Shown here: piece after piece, positions 35,751 through 47,060 of the stretch
How the letters are laid out: each line of letters opens with the position of its first letter
How positions within the stretch are numbered: the stretch's first letter is position 1
Origin: Datisca glomerata
Taxonomy: Eukaryota; Streptophyta; Magnoliopsida; Cucurbitales; Datiscaceae
Length of the DNA stretch: 64,000 bases
Direction: 5' to 3'
Assembly: GCA_003255025.1 (NCBI GenBank)
Contig: QANY01004770.1
Coordinates: forward strand, 1,665,891-1,729,890
Notes under the pieces: generated by a model
What the model was told of the DNA's origin: nothing
The model's input: only the letters and a program-made list of their open reading frames with translations
Database searches by the model: none
Made by a program: the position numbers and the translations under genes

Positions 35751-36789
35751 TGCTTATCACTGATAAGTAGACAATTCAAAAGTTAGATTATTCTAATTAA
35801 GTACATGAATTTCATAGTCTTTGCTGGTGTAACGATGAAGAAATGTAAATTGGTAATGATGAAGAAATGTAACTTGGAATCAATCTCTCAAGATAGTGAG
35901 ATGATTTTTTACAAGAACAACTTTTGGATGTTGTGTATCTAGTATGTTAGAGAAATTATCTCGTAACAACTTTGAATATTGAGATAACGTAACTTGTATT
36001 TTTGAATTGTAATTAGTTTAAATGGATGTTCCGGATTAGATTATGTAATTTGTGTTTGATTTTAAATTTTATGCTTCCAATTGATGTTCAACATACTATT
36101 TATATGATAGCAACATCTTCTGCATCGTGAATCGTTTTATAATATAGCTGCTATTAAAACACCAATAGATAACGACTAAAATCCATTAGAAAAAACAAAA
36201 ATAACACTGCAAATGATCACGTTTTCTATCCGTGATAAAAATAATAGATAAACGCTAAAAATGTTATTAGAATCACGGATAAACCGTGATTGTTTTGAAT
36301 ACGGTAATGGCTTTTAGCCGTCAATCACAGTAAAATGATAACATATGTTACACGTTATTGAAAAATTGTGGTACGAAACGCGTTGAATGATCATTGTTCT
36401 AGAATCAATATCTAATTTTGTAACCATCTTGAACAATATACATTAACTTACTCGATAAAGAACAAAAAAAGTTGAGAAAATCATCAATTTAAAAAAAAAT
36501 TGATAATGACCAAGTTAAGGTGACATGGCGTTAAGCAATTTGGAAATATATAACTACTCTATTGCCTTCGATTTGTTGTAACAACAAACTTCAGACATTT
36601 TCACCTCTTTTCATGTCTTTTTAATTTTTCGTACTTCCTATCGGTATTGATTTATTAATTCTTGATAATTAATTTAATGATTTCTTAAACTAATTAATTT
36701 AATGATTAGTTGCTTTACTTTCTTAACTTATAATTTAGTATTTTATTATTTGTTTACATTATTTACTCTATTTACTATAAATGTAAAAG

Positions 36790-37325
36790 GATTGGCCAAA
36801 AGCAATAATCACTACAACGTCTATGTGACGTTTAGGGGGAGAAATATTTTTTGGCACAAATCATCTTTATTATTATATGAAATTCTAAATTATTAATTCT
36901 TTTGGTATTCTCTCTACTCAATCACATTTATCATGTCAATTATTAACAATATATTAGTTGTAAAAAATTAAGAGAAAATCAGTTTAAATTGATATAATTT
37001 TGTTAAATAATTGGATAAGTGAATAATTTGATATTGAAATTAATACTTCAAATATTTTATTACCTTTTTTAAGTTTATAGTGTATATAAATGGGACTAAG
37101 AGATGAAATAATTTTTTGACACATGCCCTCAGTATTATATGAAATTCTGAAATGATACATCTCATGATATTCTCTCTGTTAAAATCACATTTACTATTCC
37201 AATTATTAAAAATATATGAGTTGTAAAAAATTCAGAGATAAATTAATTTAAATAGATCGAATTATATCAAAAGAATTATATAAGTGAATGATTTAATATT
37301 GAAATTAATAGTAATCTTTTTTACG
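36790..37325. repeat. direct duplication of about 250 bp
   Basis: The blocks from about 36836 and 37098 share tattatatgaaattct, tattctctct, atcacattta, gttgtaaaaaatt and atttgatattgaaattaata-like strings in the same order. Non-coding and AT-rich. It may be part of the Helitron that ends at 37723. Confidence 0.6.
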
Positions 37326-37691
37326 TTTTTGAGGGAATAAAATCCATCAATAAAACAACAACAAGAAAATTAATTAACGAGAGTCGATATAAGCACCTAA
37401 TATAAATACTAGGAGCAATCACATCAAACTAAATACGGCAATGAGCCGAAGCAGAGACCAGCTTCACAATATGATCAATAATCAAATTGCAGTACCTAGT
37501 AACGTGTCAAACTGAAATATTAATTAAAAAACTATTAACTCTCTATAGCAACACAAAACCTTTAACAAAAAAATCATCAATATTTAATAGATTGAATTTT
37601 TAATATTTGACATAACAAGTCAAGAGGTGATCAAACGCTTTTATGTATAGTCCGATTCATATTTTATACATATTATTTATTATTGATCTAT

Positions 37692-37723
37692 TGAACACGT
37701 GCATCGCACATACAGTTGACTAG
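37692..37723 (+). mobile_element. Helitron-type 3' terminus
   Basis: The short palindrome gtgcatcgcac (37700-37710) with flanking bases, about ten bases further, then CTAG at 37720-37723 followed by T. A hairpin, a CTRR end and insertion before T are the hallmarks of Helitron 3' ends in plants. The 5' TC end is not fixed, so element length is unknown. Confidence 0.55.
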
Positions 37724-38644
37724 TAAGTAAGAAAATGTCTATAATAATTTTAAAAGTTTTTTCTGTTTATCTGTGTCGAGCTCTTCTCTAGTTAATTTGC
37801 TTAAGCATTTTTAGTTCAACTAATTTGTTATGCATTATTATTAATATTAATACTTTATATATCATTTTTTAAAGTTCTGTAAAATTAAATACAAAGTTTA
37901 TTTAAAACTATGATTATGTCAATGACCTAGTGAATTAAAATAAAAACAATGAAATTATTAGATATATAACTTTTGATTATTTCAATAACCTATACAACTA
38001 ATTTCTCGTGACTTGTACCCTTGAAGATACAACAACCGAAATGAAACGTTATATATCTCACACCAAATTACATAATGGTTGAGCTAAGGTCCTTCAAAAT
38101 AACATTATGAGGTCCTTCAAAGCTCAAAGCTCAAAGCTCTTGTTGATTGGTCAAGAGCTAGGTACGTGGCGGCCATGTGGCGTACGTCCATACAATAGCC
38201 CTTGTTACACTCAATGGCCGATCGATGGTTGTCCCTCACTGTCATTGTATTATGATGTCGTTCCCTTTCCCAGAGGATTTAAAGGCGTGCACTGTGAGAC
38301 TGGCATGATTTTCATGCCATTAATCACATTGGTTCATGTAACAGCTACCAAGCAATGATTGCTCATGCCGCGTCCATTCACATGCCGCTCATTGGGCTTC
38401 GAAACTTTTTTTTGCATCGTTTGAGGTTTTTTTAGCTCATTTGGATTTTGATTTCAGATCCGTGCTCTGTTTAGAGGTTTCCCTTGTTATTTTCCTTCCA
38501 CTTGTTCTTCATTTCTTAGTAAGTAGTTCCCATTTTCTTCTTCATTGGCTCTCGACTTCTTTTCTGCCTCTTTTATCCTAGAATTGGCTGAAGAAATACT
38601 TTCCCCCTTCAATTCCTAAGGTATGGAATGAGGCTGAGTTTAAA
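37724..38644. other. no gene recognised
   Basis: AT-rich up to about 38050, then of more balanced composition. An 83-codon plus-strand frame at 38107-38358 has no visible domain. The block 38150-38200 holds tggcggccatgtggcgtacg, a GC-rich patch of unknown meaning. Confidence 0.35.
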
Positions 38645-39142
38645 ATGGAGTTCATTGGGTCTTCCTGCTCCTCCTGGTGCAAATCCTCCTCAAGAGAATA
38701 TCAAGGAGATAGTCTCATGGAGGCTAAGGCGGTCCACCAACGAGTCAACGATCCCGTTACTGTGAGCTTTCTCAACGAGCCGCATGCGGCTTACTCCATT
38801 GCTCGTAGAATCCTCTGCAAGATGGTCACATCCTTAACGAGTCAACTGAATGTTGGGGCTCTTTTCTCTACGTTGAGTCACGACTTGATTAGGGTAAGGT
38901 TTTTTTCCTTTTTTTCATTCTTCTTTAGCTTTTCCTTTCTTTTCTTTGGATTGATCTTATACTTTTTATAGGTTATTATCCGCCATAATGTCCTTCAAGA
39001 GTATCAGATCCCGGATTGTGTGGATCCTCTAGTCAAGCTTCCAAAAGACGTGGTTTATCCCGTTGAACCCTCTGATGTCCCCATTGTCATTTCTAGCTTT
39101 ATCATTGCTTTTGCCGTGCTCTCCTTTTTTCCTAATGAATGA
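38645..39142 (+). CDS. small two-exon open frame, function unknown
   Basis: Exon 1 at 38645-38893 (83 codons from ATG) ends DLIR at AGG/gtaagg. A 78-bp pyrimidine-rich intron ends tttttatag at 38971. Exon 2 at 38972-39142 reads on in the same frame (VIIRHNVLQEYQIPD ...) to TGA, giving 139 residues. The strong donor, pyrimidine tract and retained frame favour a real spliced coding sequence, or a remnant of one. I do not recognise the protein; the central part (EPHAAYSIARRILCKMV) looks helical. No signal peptide. Tandem repeats follow at once, so it could be the gag-like start of a decayed retroelement as easily as a host gene. Confidence 0.4.
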
Positions 39143-39379
39143 AGTAATCTTTTCCTTTAATCAATGAAGCTTTTGCTTCCCTGTTGGCCTTCTTAATCTA
39201 CTTTAACTTTCTGCCTTTGCTTTTTTTTTTTCTTATATTGTTTTAAAAAAGACATGCATTCTGTGATTTCCCAATTTTGCGCAGTCTTTCCTTAAGTCTT
39301 CTTTGTGGGAACTATTGCTTTTTACAGTGTTTACCATTTTTGGGATTTAAACGTTTTGTAGGGTTTTCATCCTATTTCT
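39143..39379. other. spacer between the small open frame and the tandem array
   Basis: Pyrimidine-rich on the plus strand with a poly-T run near 39222. Nothing coding is seen. Confidence 0.4.
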
Positions 39380-39658
39380 TTATAGAATGGATACACACTA
39401 TATTACAATCTGTTTTGAGAGATCTAGGCTCATTGTAGAGCTATTGTCTTGGTTTGCTTAAGAAAATGACTGCTTATTGTAATGCAGTCCATTCCGGGGA
39501 ACTTTGACTCATTGTAGAGTTTTTATCTCATTTTTCTTTTTGAGAACAGATGCCAATTGTAGTGCAATCCGTTCTAGGGAATATAGGTCTGTTATAGAGC
39601 CATAGCTCTAGATTTTCTTTGGATGCCCATTGTAGTACAGTCCGTTCTCAAGGACTTA
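39380..39658. repeat. degenerate tandem array, left part (interrupted by the CACTA element)
   Basis: Repeats of roughly 80-100 bp with the core tgcccattgtagtgcagtcc, ttctcaaggactta and cattgtagagccat. The array continues after the transposon at 43900-44110 with the same core, so the transposon inserted into it. Confidence 0.65.
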
Positions 39659-39945
39659 CACTACTACAAAAATGGGATACAATGAGAGCCACCTATTTAG
39701 TACAATGACAGTTTTGCAAAACCTGTCAAAGGAAAAAGGCGTTGGGTGAGGTAAATTTGATAATACGACAGTATTTTTATTTTCTGTCATAAATATCTTA
39801 CCTACGATGACAGTGTAAAAATAAGTTGTCATCGTTTTATAGTATAAACATTCTACTTATTAGCCAAAGTTCATTTTATTTTTGAAAATGCCATCTTATT
39901 TAAGTAACCCTAATTTCAACTTTTACACTTCTTTTTCCCTTTCCA

Positions 39946-39947
<2 letters not shown>

Positions 39948-39982
<35 letters not shown>

Positions 39983-40105
39983 CTCGATCTCGATCTCTCT
40001 CTTAATCTCTCTTAATCTCTCAATCTCTCTCTCTCTCTCAATCTCGATCTCAATCCTGATCTCGATCTCTCTCTCTCTATCTCTCTCGCTCTCGACCTCT
40101 CTCGA
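39948..40105. repeat. (CT)n-rich microsatellite inside the CACTA element
   Basis: Runs of ctctct broken by gatctc and aatctc. It lies just before the first captured exon and may be the CT-rich 5' UTR of the captured gene. Open frames on both strands here are repeat artefacts. Confidence 0.85.
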
Positions 40106-40119
40106 ACAGTCGCAAGAGA

Positions 40120-41142
40120 GAACAAACTTGTCGAGATCTTGAAGGAAAATGGTGTCTTTGGCGATGGGCTGAGCTTCGACCAAGGTGCTATGTCTTGGCT
40201 TTTGTCACTTTGCGCATTGACGACGAGCGTGAGTTCTTGTATCGTAACCTTAGCACGGATCGTTGGGAGAGATCTATCACGGTATGTTAATTTTTAGGCA
40301 TTTTATCTTCTTAAATTTGTCTAATATGCTTCTGGTACCGTACCCTAGCATTGTGCAACCTCTGGGGTTAAGAATCAATTTGTCTAAGGCTGTTTTTTGG
40401 ATGTCATAATTGGATTCTTGTGGACTTTGACTTAAGCTAAAAAACAATCAGATGTTACACCCAATACCCAATGTTCATATCACGTTTCTTCAAAACTATA
40501 ATTTTTTTTGGCAAGTGAATTTAATCTCTAATTTCTAGTGATGGTATTGTCCCTATTTGTGAGAGTAATAGTTAAGCAGTAACTTTACACCATCTATAAA
40601 TAATTCACTTACTTGTAGAAGGGTAAGAAAAATCTTGGTTTGCACATATTTTTATAGTCTCCCTAGGTTGCTGAGATAAGTGGATTTAACATTTTGTATG
40701 GATCATTCGCACATCCTTCACTGGGAGAATAATCTAAAACCAAATGATGCATTTCTTTTGCATCTCAAGCATAAAACACATATTATGTCTATCATTTTCT
40801 ACTCTGTTAAGTAAATTAGTTTTGGTGCTCTTGTTGATGTAAAAGGTCTCGGATGAAATTCATCGACAACCCGAATCACTTTCCAATTCTCATAATCCTA
40901 TCTCTGGCTGGTGCTTTAACTTGACTTCAAAGATGTGATTTTAGTGGGAGCTGGGAGGTATTAGTTACACTTGATAGGTGTGGTTCATAATTAAGTGCTT
41001 ACGCCTATATTTGTATTAAACATGATTTGCTCTTCAGCTCTTGATGAAAGGTAATAAACTACTGCCTGTTCATTAAACAATTTCTAACTATTTCCTTGCA
41101 CAATTATTTCTTCATTGTATGTACATAATAGTTTCTCTCTTT

Positions 41143-41173
<31 letters not shown>

Positions 41174-42898
41174 NGGGGGGGGGGGGATGGTGTGGGTAAA
41201 GGAGGGAACATAATATATATCTCTTGACACTTCTTTTACTATGTTGTTCACGTCTTTCATTTTAGTAGCCTTCTGTATTTATACACGTGGGAGTATGGAA
41301 GTTTGATAGGACTATCCATGTTTATTTATTCTATTTTTTGGCGGGGGTGGGGGTACATTATATGGTTTTCTTTTTGGCTCCCTGCTTATTCAACATTTTT
41401 TAAAAAATTATGTCATGTAATTTTCCACATGGCTTATTTACCATTACATCAACATTCTATATGAGCACCATAATTGTCTACCATTGAACTAAAGTTAGAT
41501 GAAATGTCTGAACTTAGTAATCAGGTTACCGTTTCATTATCACTATTCAGATACAACTAGTGGCTTCTCAAGCTCTTACGACAGTGGTAATCAAGTTGAG
41601 AGAGCCATAACAGTTGCAGATCTATGAGTTCTTAAATGCTTTGGCACAGGGTGGTATCCAGTCTCAAATTTCAGAGATGCATCTTAGTAATGGGGAAGAT
41701 CAAGGAGCCGGTGGTATATGCCTTGGAGTTTTGATAGGTCCCATGATAATGATTCTTGATGCAATTTATAAAGCACAAGATGACTTGACCAGGTTAGATT
41801 ATTTCTTTATTTCTTCTTCTGCCTCTCTCTCTCTCTCTTTGTTTTTTTGTTTCTTTCTCCAAATTCTTCTCTTCTTTTCCTAATTTTCTTTTCTTTTTAA
41901 AAAGTCTCATTTCTAATCCTTATGAAGGGTTCATTTCTGGATAAGCAAAGAAATATGAAATCATAACAATGCTAAAAAAGAATGAACAGATGAAGAGCTC
42001 AATAAACTATACGAGACCCATGATAGATTGTTAGATCTTTGTTCACTGTTTTGTTATATTCCCAGAGCAAAGTATCTACCGCTTAGGCCAATAAGGTAAA
42101 TGCTTTGACAATCTTGTGGGATTTGAGTAAGTTGCATGACATGGGCTAGAGTTATTGGAGTCCATCGAAATAAGTAGCACCACTAAATTCCTATGCTACT
42201 TCTCTTTTTGGTACTAGCCTTCACTTTTAATTGAAATATTGTGGCAGTTCAAAGATTATTGACATCTATTGCACAAAGCACAACATAAGTGCAACAACTG
42301 GGTTGAATGATCTCGCTGTTGCTACAGGAATTTTGTATCTTATTTATGAATCCAAACCACCAGCTATTAAGACAAATCCACATGATGATGACTTAGTGAA
42401 GGCATGGGCTACAAATCTTGGTGAGTGATGGCTTGTTGGGTAACAATGCACCAACATTCAATAGAGTAAATCTTTTTTCTTTTCCTATACAAGCTTGCAA
42501 ATCCATTCTTTTTCCTCAACAACGATTTACCCATTGAAACCATGTGACTATGCTCTAATTATCCCTGTCCCCCCACTTTCATGTAATTTCATTACATGAA
42601 ATTGAATCTTGTTTCTTATGGAAGAAAAATAATGAGACGTGCATGGTATACTTAGTCCCCTTCTTTTCTATTTTTGTATGCTAGGCAATATGATGTGCCA
42701 AAAAGAACCTTCTTGATCAATATTGTACATTTAGTTCACAATCTTAAACTCCTTTGATTCTCATGCATTTGATTATTCAAATTTGTATTAAATTCAATGA
42801 ACTCAGCTACAACAACAATCAAACTTAAAAAAACTGAGAATGAGTCCTCGGGAATGGTGGTGGAGCTTCTCATGACACTGAAGAGATTCAACCAATGA
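40120..42898 (+). pseudogene. captured host gene, four exons, one internal stop, identity unknown
   Basis: Exon 1 (about 40120-40281) holds DDEREFLYRNLSTDRWERS before ACG/gtatgt. Exon 2 (41551-41792) holds QIYEFLNALAQGGIQSQISE and ends at CAG/gttaga. Exon 3 (42248-42420) holds IIDIYCTKHNISATTGLND and ends at CTTG/gtgagt. Exon 4 (42807-42898) follows an actcag acceptor and ends in TGA. Phases agree at all three junctions and the frame is shared, which is unlikely by chance. One in-frame TAA interrupts exon 2 at 41608-41610, and no start ATG is visible in exon 1. The content resembles a conserved plant protein, but I cannot name its family. It lies wholly inside the CACTA element and may be transcribed, but a full protein is unlikely. 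Confidence 0.7.
41153..41186. repeat. homopolymer G run containing an N
   Basis: About 34 positions of G with an undetermined base at 41174, directly after a T run. It lies in intron 1 of the captured gene. The length is probably unreliable because of sequencing limits. Confidence 0.9.
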
Positions 42899-43899
42899 TC
42901 TTTTGATAAACTTATCTATGAATAAGGGAGCTTTTGTCGTGTAGTGGCCGGTATGATACCGTGGGTACTTCAAATGTGTATGGTATACCCATTGCCTATT
43001 ACAGCGAGTGACTACCAAAGAGGCAAGTTATCCTTGCTAGAGGTTTTTGTTTATTATCTTTGTTTTTCCCTTCAATTTTAAAGGTTTGTTTCTCTTTATG
43101 CGTACTTGTTGAACTGCACAGTTAACTGCTCTGTATAGCCTATTGTATTTAAATTTGTTTACTTCAACTGACTTTTGTTCTATATTGATGTTTAAATTGT
43201 GAAAAAATGATTTAGGAGTAAGTAGTTGTCAATTGTGAAAGACTGAAAGACCTTTTATTGTTTCTAAGGGCTGAAAACTTTGTGAAGCACAATGCATACT
43301 TAATATTAGTAATCATTTATATTTCTTACAAGAGTTTTGAAGTTTTGAATATCTCCAACGTAGAAAGTTTGATATGTTTTATCACAAGACAAATCTCTCT
43401 TAATCTATCTTTAAGACGCAGTTCATATTTAAGCCTTCTATGTAGTAAACTAATTTGAAACTGTTACTTTAAGTTTATGATTCAAAATTTTGGTTGTTTA
43501 TGTATGCTCCATCGGCAAAACAATCTAGGATCTTTTTTTTTTTCTTTTTTTTTTAACTTTAGATGATAGGATTTCTCGTCATCGATGTTCTTTTGGTGGA
43601 AACTAAGGTGATGTGGATTCTCCGTCATCTAAAGTCTATGTGGAGTAACTTTAGATGATGGGGAATCCCAGTCATGTATATGCTTTTCGCGACGACTAAG
43701 ATGACGGGGATTCTTCGTCATCTATCTACTTTTCACGATACCTACGATGACAGGGATTCTCTGTCACTATACCCTCTTATAATGACAGTTTTTTAAATGA
43801 CTAAAGGTGACAGTCTTGTAGATGATAGTCGATCAGCCATTAATATAAGGTTATAATGACGGGTTTTAACCATCATCTAACCCTTTTGTAGTAGTGTTA

Positions 43900-44115
43900 G
43901 CTAGTCCTAGGTTTCCTTTAGGGAGCAGATGCCCATTGAAGTCAAGGAATTAGACTCATTGTAGGGTCATGACCCCATGTTTCATTTAGAGAATCGATGA
44001 CGACTTAGGCTCATAGTAGATACATGAGCCTAGGTTTTCTTTAGTGAACGAATGCCCATTTTAGTGCAATTCTTTCTCAAGAACTAACGCTCATTAAAAA
44101 GCCATGACTCCATTT
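43900..44115. repeat. degenerate tandem array, right part
   Basis: Continues the array of 39380-39658 after the CACTA element, with tgcccattgaagtcaagg, actcattgtagggtcatgac and tgcccattttagtgcaattc. Same order of motifs, roughly 90-bp spacing. Confidence 0.65.
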
Positions 44116-45339
44116 TTCCTTTTTGTTGCATTTGTAACTTCACGAGTTATCAAGAGTAATATAAGCAGACACCATTTTTATGTGAAAAATTCTTAACGGA
44201 AAAAACCACGAGAAGTTATTGTTTCACTAATGAATGAAATGAAATTTGTACATAATTAAAATCATACATAATATCTCAGTAAATGAGTTGCGTTCCACAA
44301 TTTTTTAAATCTTTGCCTTCTTAATTAATGACCTTTTGTCTTTCAGTTCATCTTTGGTTATATATATAAAGTTTGGTATATACATTTTGTTAAAGATTTT
44401 TTCGGTATCCCTTTATGAATGAATAATAAAGACAATTATTTAGAGAGAGAATGAGAGAATAAAGACACAATAGTTTACATGAAAATTTCTTAAAGGAAAA
44501 GAACCCACAAGAAGGCTTTCTGTATTCTATTGTATTTCGTATCATACATCATTGTGTCGTGTCATGTATGTATCTCATGTAGGTATCAGCCTTTTTATGT
44601 TGTTACATATGCCTATATTTGTACATGAAGATGATAATTAAATAATAATAAATTTCCCTATCACATAGCAAGTTTTGGAAATTGATCTACATCTCTAGGG
44701 AATATTCTCTCTGATGCTCTCTTTCATAACTGCCTAGTTGATCCTACGATTCTCGTTCTATCTTATATTTGATTGAATCTTCGGTCTAGATCTTATCACA
44801 TATAAGGTAAGATTTTGACTGTTCAATGGCCCTCATTACACTCAACTAAATTTTATTTAGTGAAGTGTAATGATTATCTTTTCTTATTCAAACGTTACGT
44901 CTGCCCATTTCTATTCTCACTCGCTGCTTGAAATATACGATGTAGATTTTCAGAAAACTTTTTGACTGTCTACTCTCAGCGACAATATATCCTTTTTTTT
45001 TCTTTTTGTCGTTGCGCCTTCGCATTCCCATGAGCAACTTTTTGTCAGTTTGATATCAGTGATGATTACTTCTCCTTCATTTGTTGTTACGTCTTCCTGT
45101 TCCCGCTTACAAGTATTTCTTGGGAACACGCCACACATTTTTTCAAGCAGCCATTTCACAGGCCATTGTCAATCTTCCCGTTAAGTATGCTGCTGCCAAC
45201 CCTTCTGTTGAAGATGTTGCCACCGATGCAACCATAGTCTTTTATATCTTTTTATAATTTCCTTTCATCAAGACTTAGCAAATATCCTCTCTTCTTTTTT
45301 TGCGTAGCTCTTTTACCGTTGTCACTTCTTCCGTTCAAA
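44116..45339. other. no gene recognised
   Basis: AT-rich. Two similar stretches (44160-44220 and 44450-44515) share gaaaattcttaa and ggaaaaraacc-like strings. The 69-codon minus-strand frame at 44950-45159 shows no domain. Confidence 0.4.
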
Positions 45340-46305
45340 GGAACTGGTTTGTTTGAGAATGACTTTCAGTTTTCTTTTGAGAATGAATTCTGATTGTAGA
45401 GTTTCTCTAGTTTCATTCGCTACGGGCTCATTGATAGAGTTTCTCCCGTTTTTTTATCTTTCTTTTTCATTCTTTCGTACATTAATATATGTGACATGAA
45501 CAATAATATAATAATTCATTGAAATGAGTAAGGAATAAGTGTACTCTTACATAATTTTATCGTAGGGGTTTGAATTTGATGCCCCACGTTCAAGTAGAGT
45601 TTTTCTCGTTTCCTTTGCTACGGGCTCTTGAAGAGTTTCTCCATTTTCTTCGGTACGGGCTCATTAATAGAGATTCTCCTGTTTTTTTATTTTTTTTCCT
45701 TCTCACATTTTATATTTTCCCTTTTTACTTCTGTTTCGATCAATAAGAATCACTCTATTATGTAATTTTTCTTCTATTGTACTCTCTTTTTGTTGCATTT
45801 CATTCTTTCTTCAAAGACTTAACAAAATTTTGGGGGTCAAAATCCGTTCTTGTGACTTTGATCTTTGTTGGAGAATAAATATCTTTTCAGTTGTGAAATC
45901 TATTCTCGAGGATAAGCCTTTAATTTATTTTAGAGAGGAGTTATGATCTGCCCAATTTTGAGGACTTAGGCCCAAATAAAGAACCAATAACCCCATTTTC
46001 AATTTGAGAGAAGGACTTACGAAATGTTTGCGCCCAAGGACTTCGGTTCAAATAAAGAACCATGACCCCGTGTACTTTTTATTCATTCTAAGAGAACTTA
46101 TGAATTGCCCACTTCCAAGGGCTTAGGCTCATATAAAGAATCATGACCATGTTTCTTTTCGTTCACTCTAAGAGATTGAATTATGAATTGTCCACTCCAA
46201 AAGACTTAGGCTCAAATACAGAACCAAGGCTCCGTTTTCATTTTAAGAGAATGATTTATGTACTACCCGTTGCTAAGGACTTACTCCCTCATTTCCATTG
46301 GAAGA
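45340..46305. repeat. degenerate tandem arrays with units of about 70-95 bp
   Basis: At 45345-45690, units contain cgctacgggctcattgatagag and gtttctc. At 45940-46300, about four to five units of 90-95 bp contain gaggacttaggcycaaataaagaaccatgac and a purine-rich aagagaa end. The style is like the arrays at 39380 and 43900, so they may all be parts of one hypervariable region of a decayed retroelement. Confidence 0.6.
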
Positions 46306-46369
46306 GAGAGAGAGTTAACACTAAGTATTTGTCTTGTAAGTCCGAGTCAACTTTGCTTTTACACAGTCT

Positions 46370-47060
46370 GCACGTATCACGCCATAACTTTCTGTAGGAA
46401 GCTCAAAATCTCATTCTATAAAATTCTTTAGGAATCTGACTTCTGTATCTTTGTAAAAATATATGAATCACCAGCAACTCTTACTGTATTCGTACAGTTT
46501 TCTAAACATTTCACATAAAATCACCATAACTTCTGCTCGAGAGCTCCAAATTATATTTTGTAAGATTTTTCAAGAAGTAGACTTCTGTATCTTTATGATG
46601 ATATATGATTTACAATGTAATTGGCCTCCAGCTAGTACAGAATAATCTTTGAATCATTATTCTACATAATCTTCGTTTCTAAATAGCCTTAATGAAAATT
46701 AACATAACTATTGCTTAAGAGCTCCAAATCGAGGTCTGCAAAATTCTTCAAGAAGTAGACATCCATATATTTCTAAGGATATATAATTTAGCATGTAATA
46801 TTTTTAAATGATACAGTTTAAAAATTTAATGTAAAAGACGTGAACAACCTTACTTTTCTAAACAATAGGTACAAAAGTTATCATAACTTTTCAAGTAGTA
46901 AATTTCGATATTTTTCTGATGATATAAGATTTTTCATATAATTGGCATTCAGTTATTACAGAACAATTTGTGAATTTTACTGTTATGCATAATCTTTTTT
47001 AGAACAACTTTTATGAAAATTACCATAACTTTTGATCGGGAGTCCTAATCGAGTTGTATA
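46370..47060. repeat. tandem array with units of 142-179 bp
   Basis: The phrase cataact recurs at 46383, 46525, 46703, 46882 and 47024, each followed by gagctcc or a variant, then aattctt, caagaagtaga and gatgatatatga. Spacings are 142, 178, 179 and 142 bp, so two unit lengths alternate. Non-coding. The unit size is close to that of many plant satellites. Confidence 0.75.

Larger units (their letters stand above)
39659..43896. mobile_element. complete CACTA (En/Spm-type) transposon carrying host gene exons
   Basis: The left end cactactacaaaaatggg and the inverse of the right end cactactacaaaaggg form terminal inverted repeats with 13 identical bases. The flanks are tta (39656-39658) and tta (43897-43899), the 3-bp target duplication typical of CACTA elements. 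Subterminal regions carry repeated gatgacgg/ccgtcatc motifs, mostly at 43560-43860 and a few at 39700-39830. The 4,238-bp interior shows no transposase but has exon-like blocks of an unrelated gene (40120-42898). It is a non-autonomous, gene-carrying (Pack-CACTA type) element. Confidence 0.88.

Noticed and set aside
39882..40183. 86-codon Ser/Leu-rich and Glu/Arg-rich frames on the two strands
   Set aside because: Both are translations of a CT/GA microsatellite.
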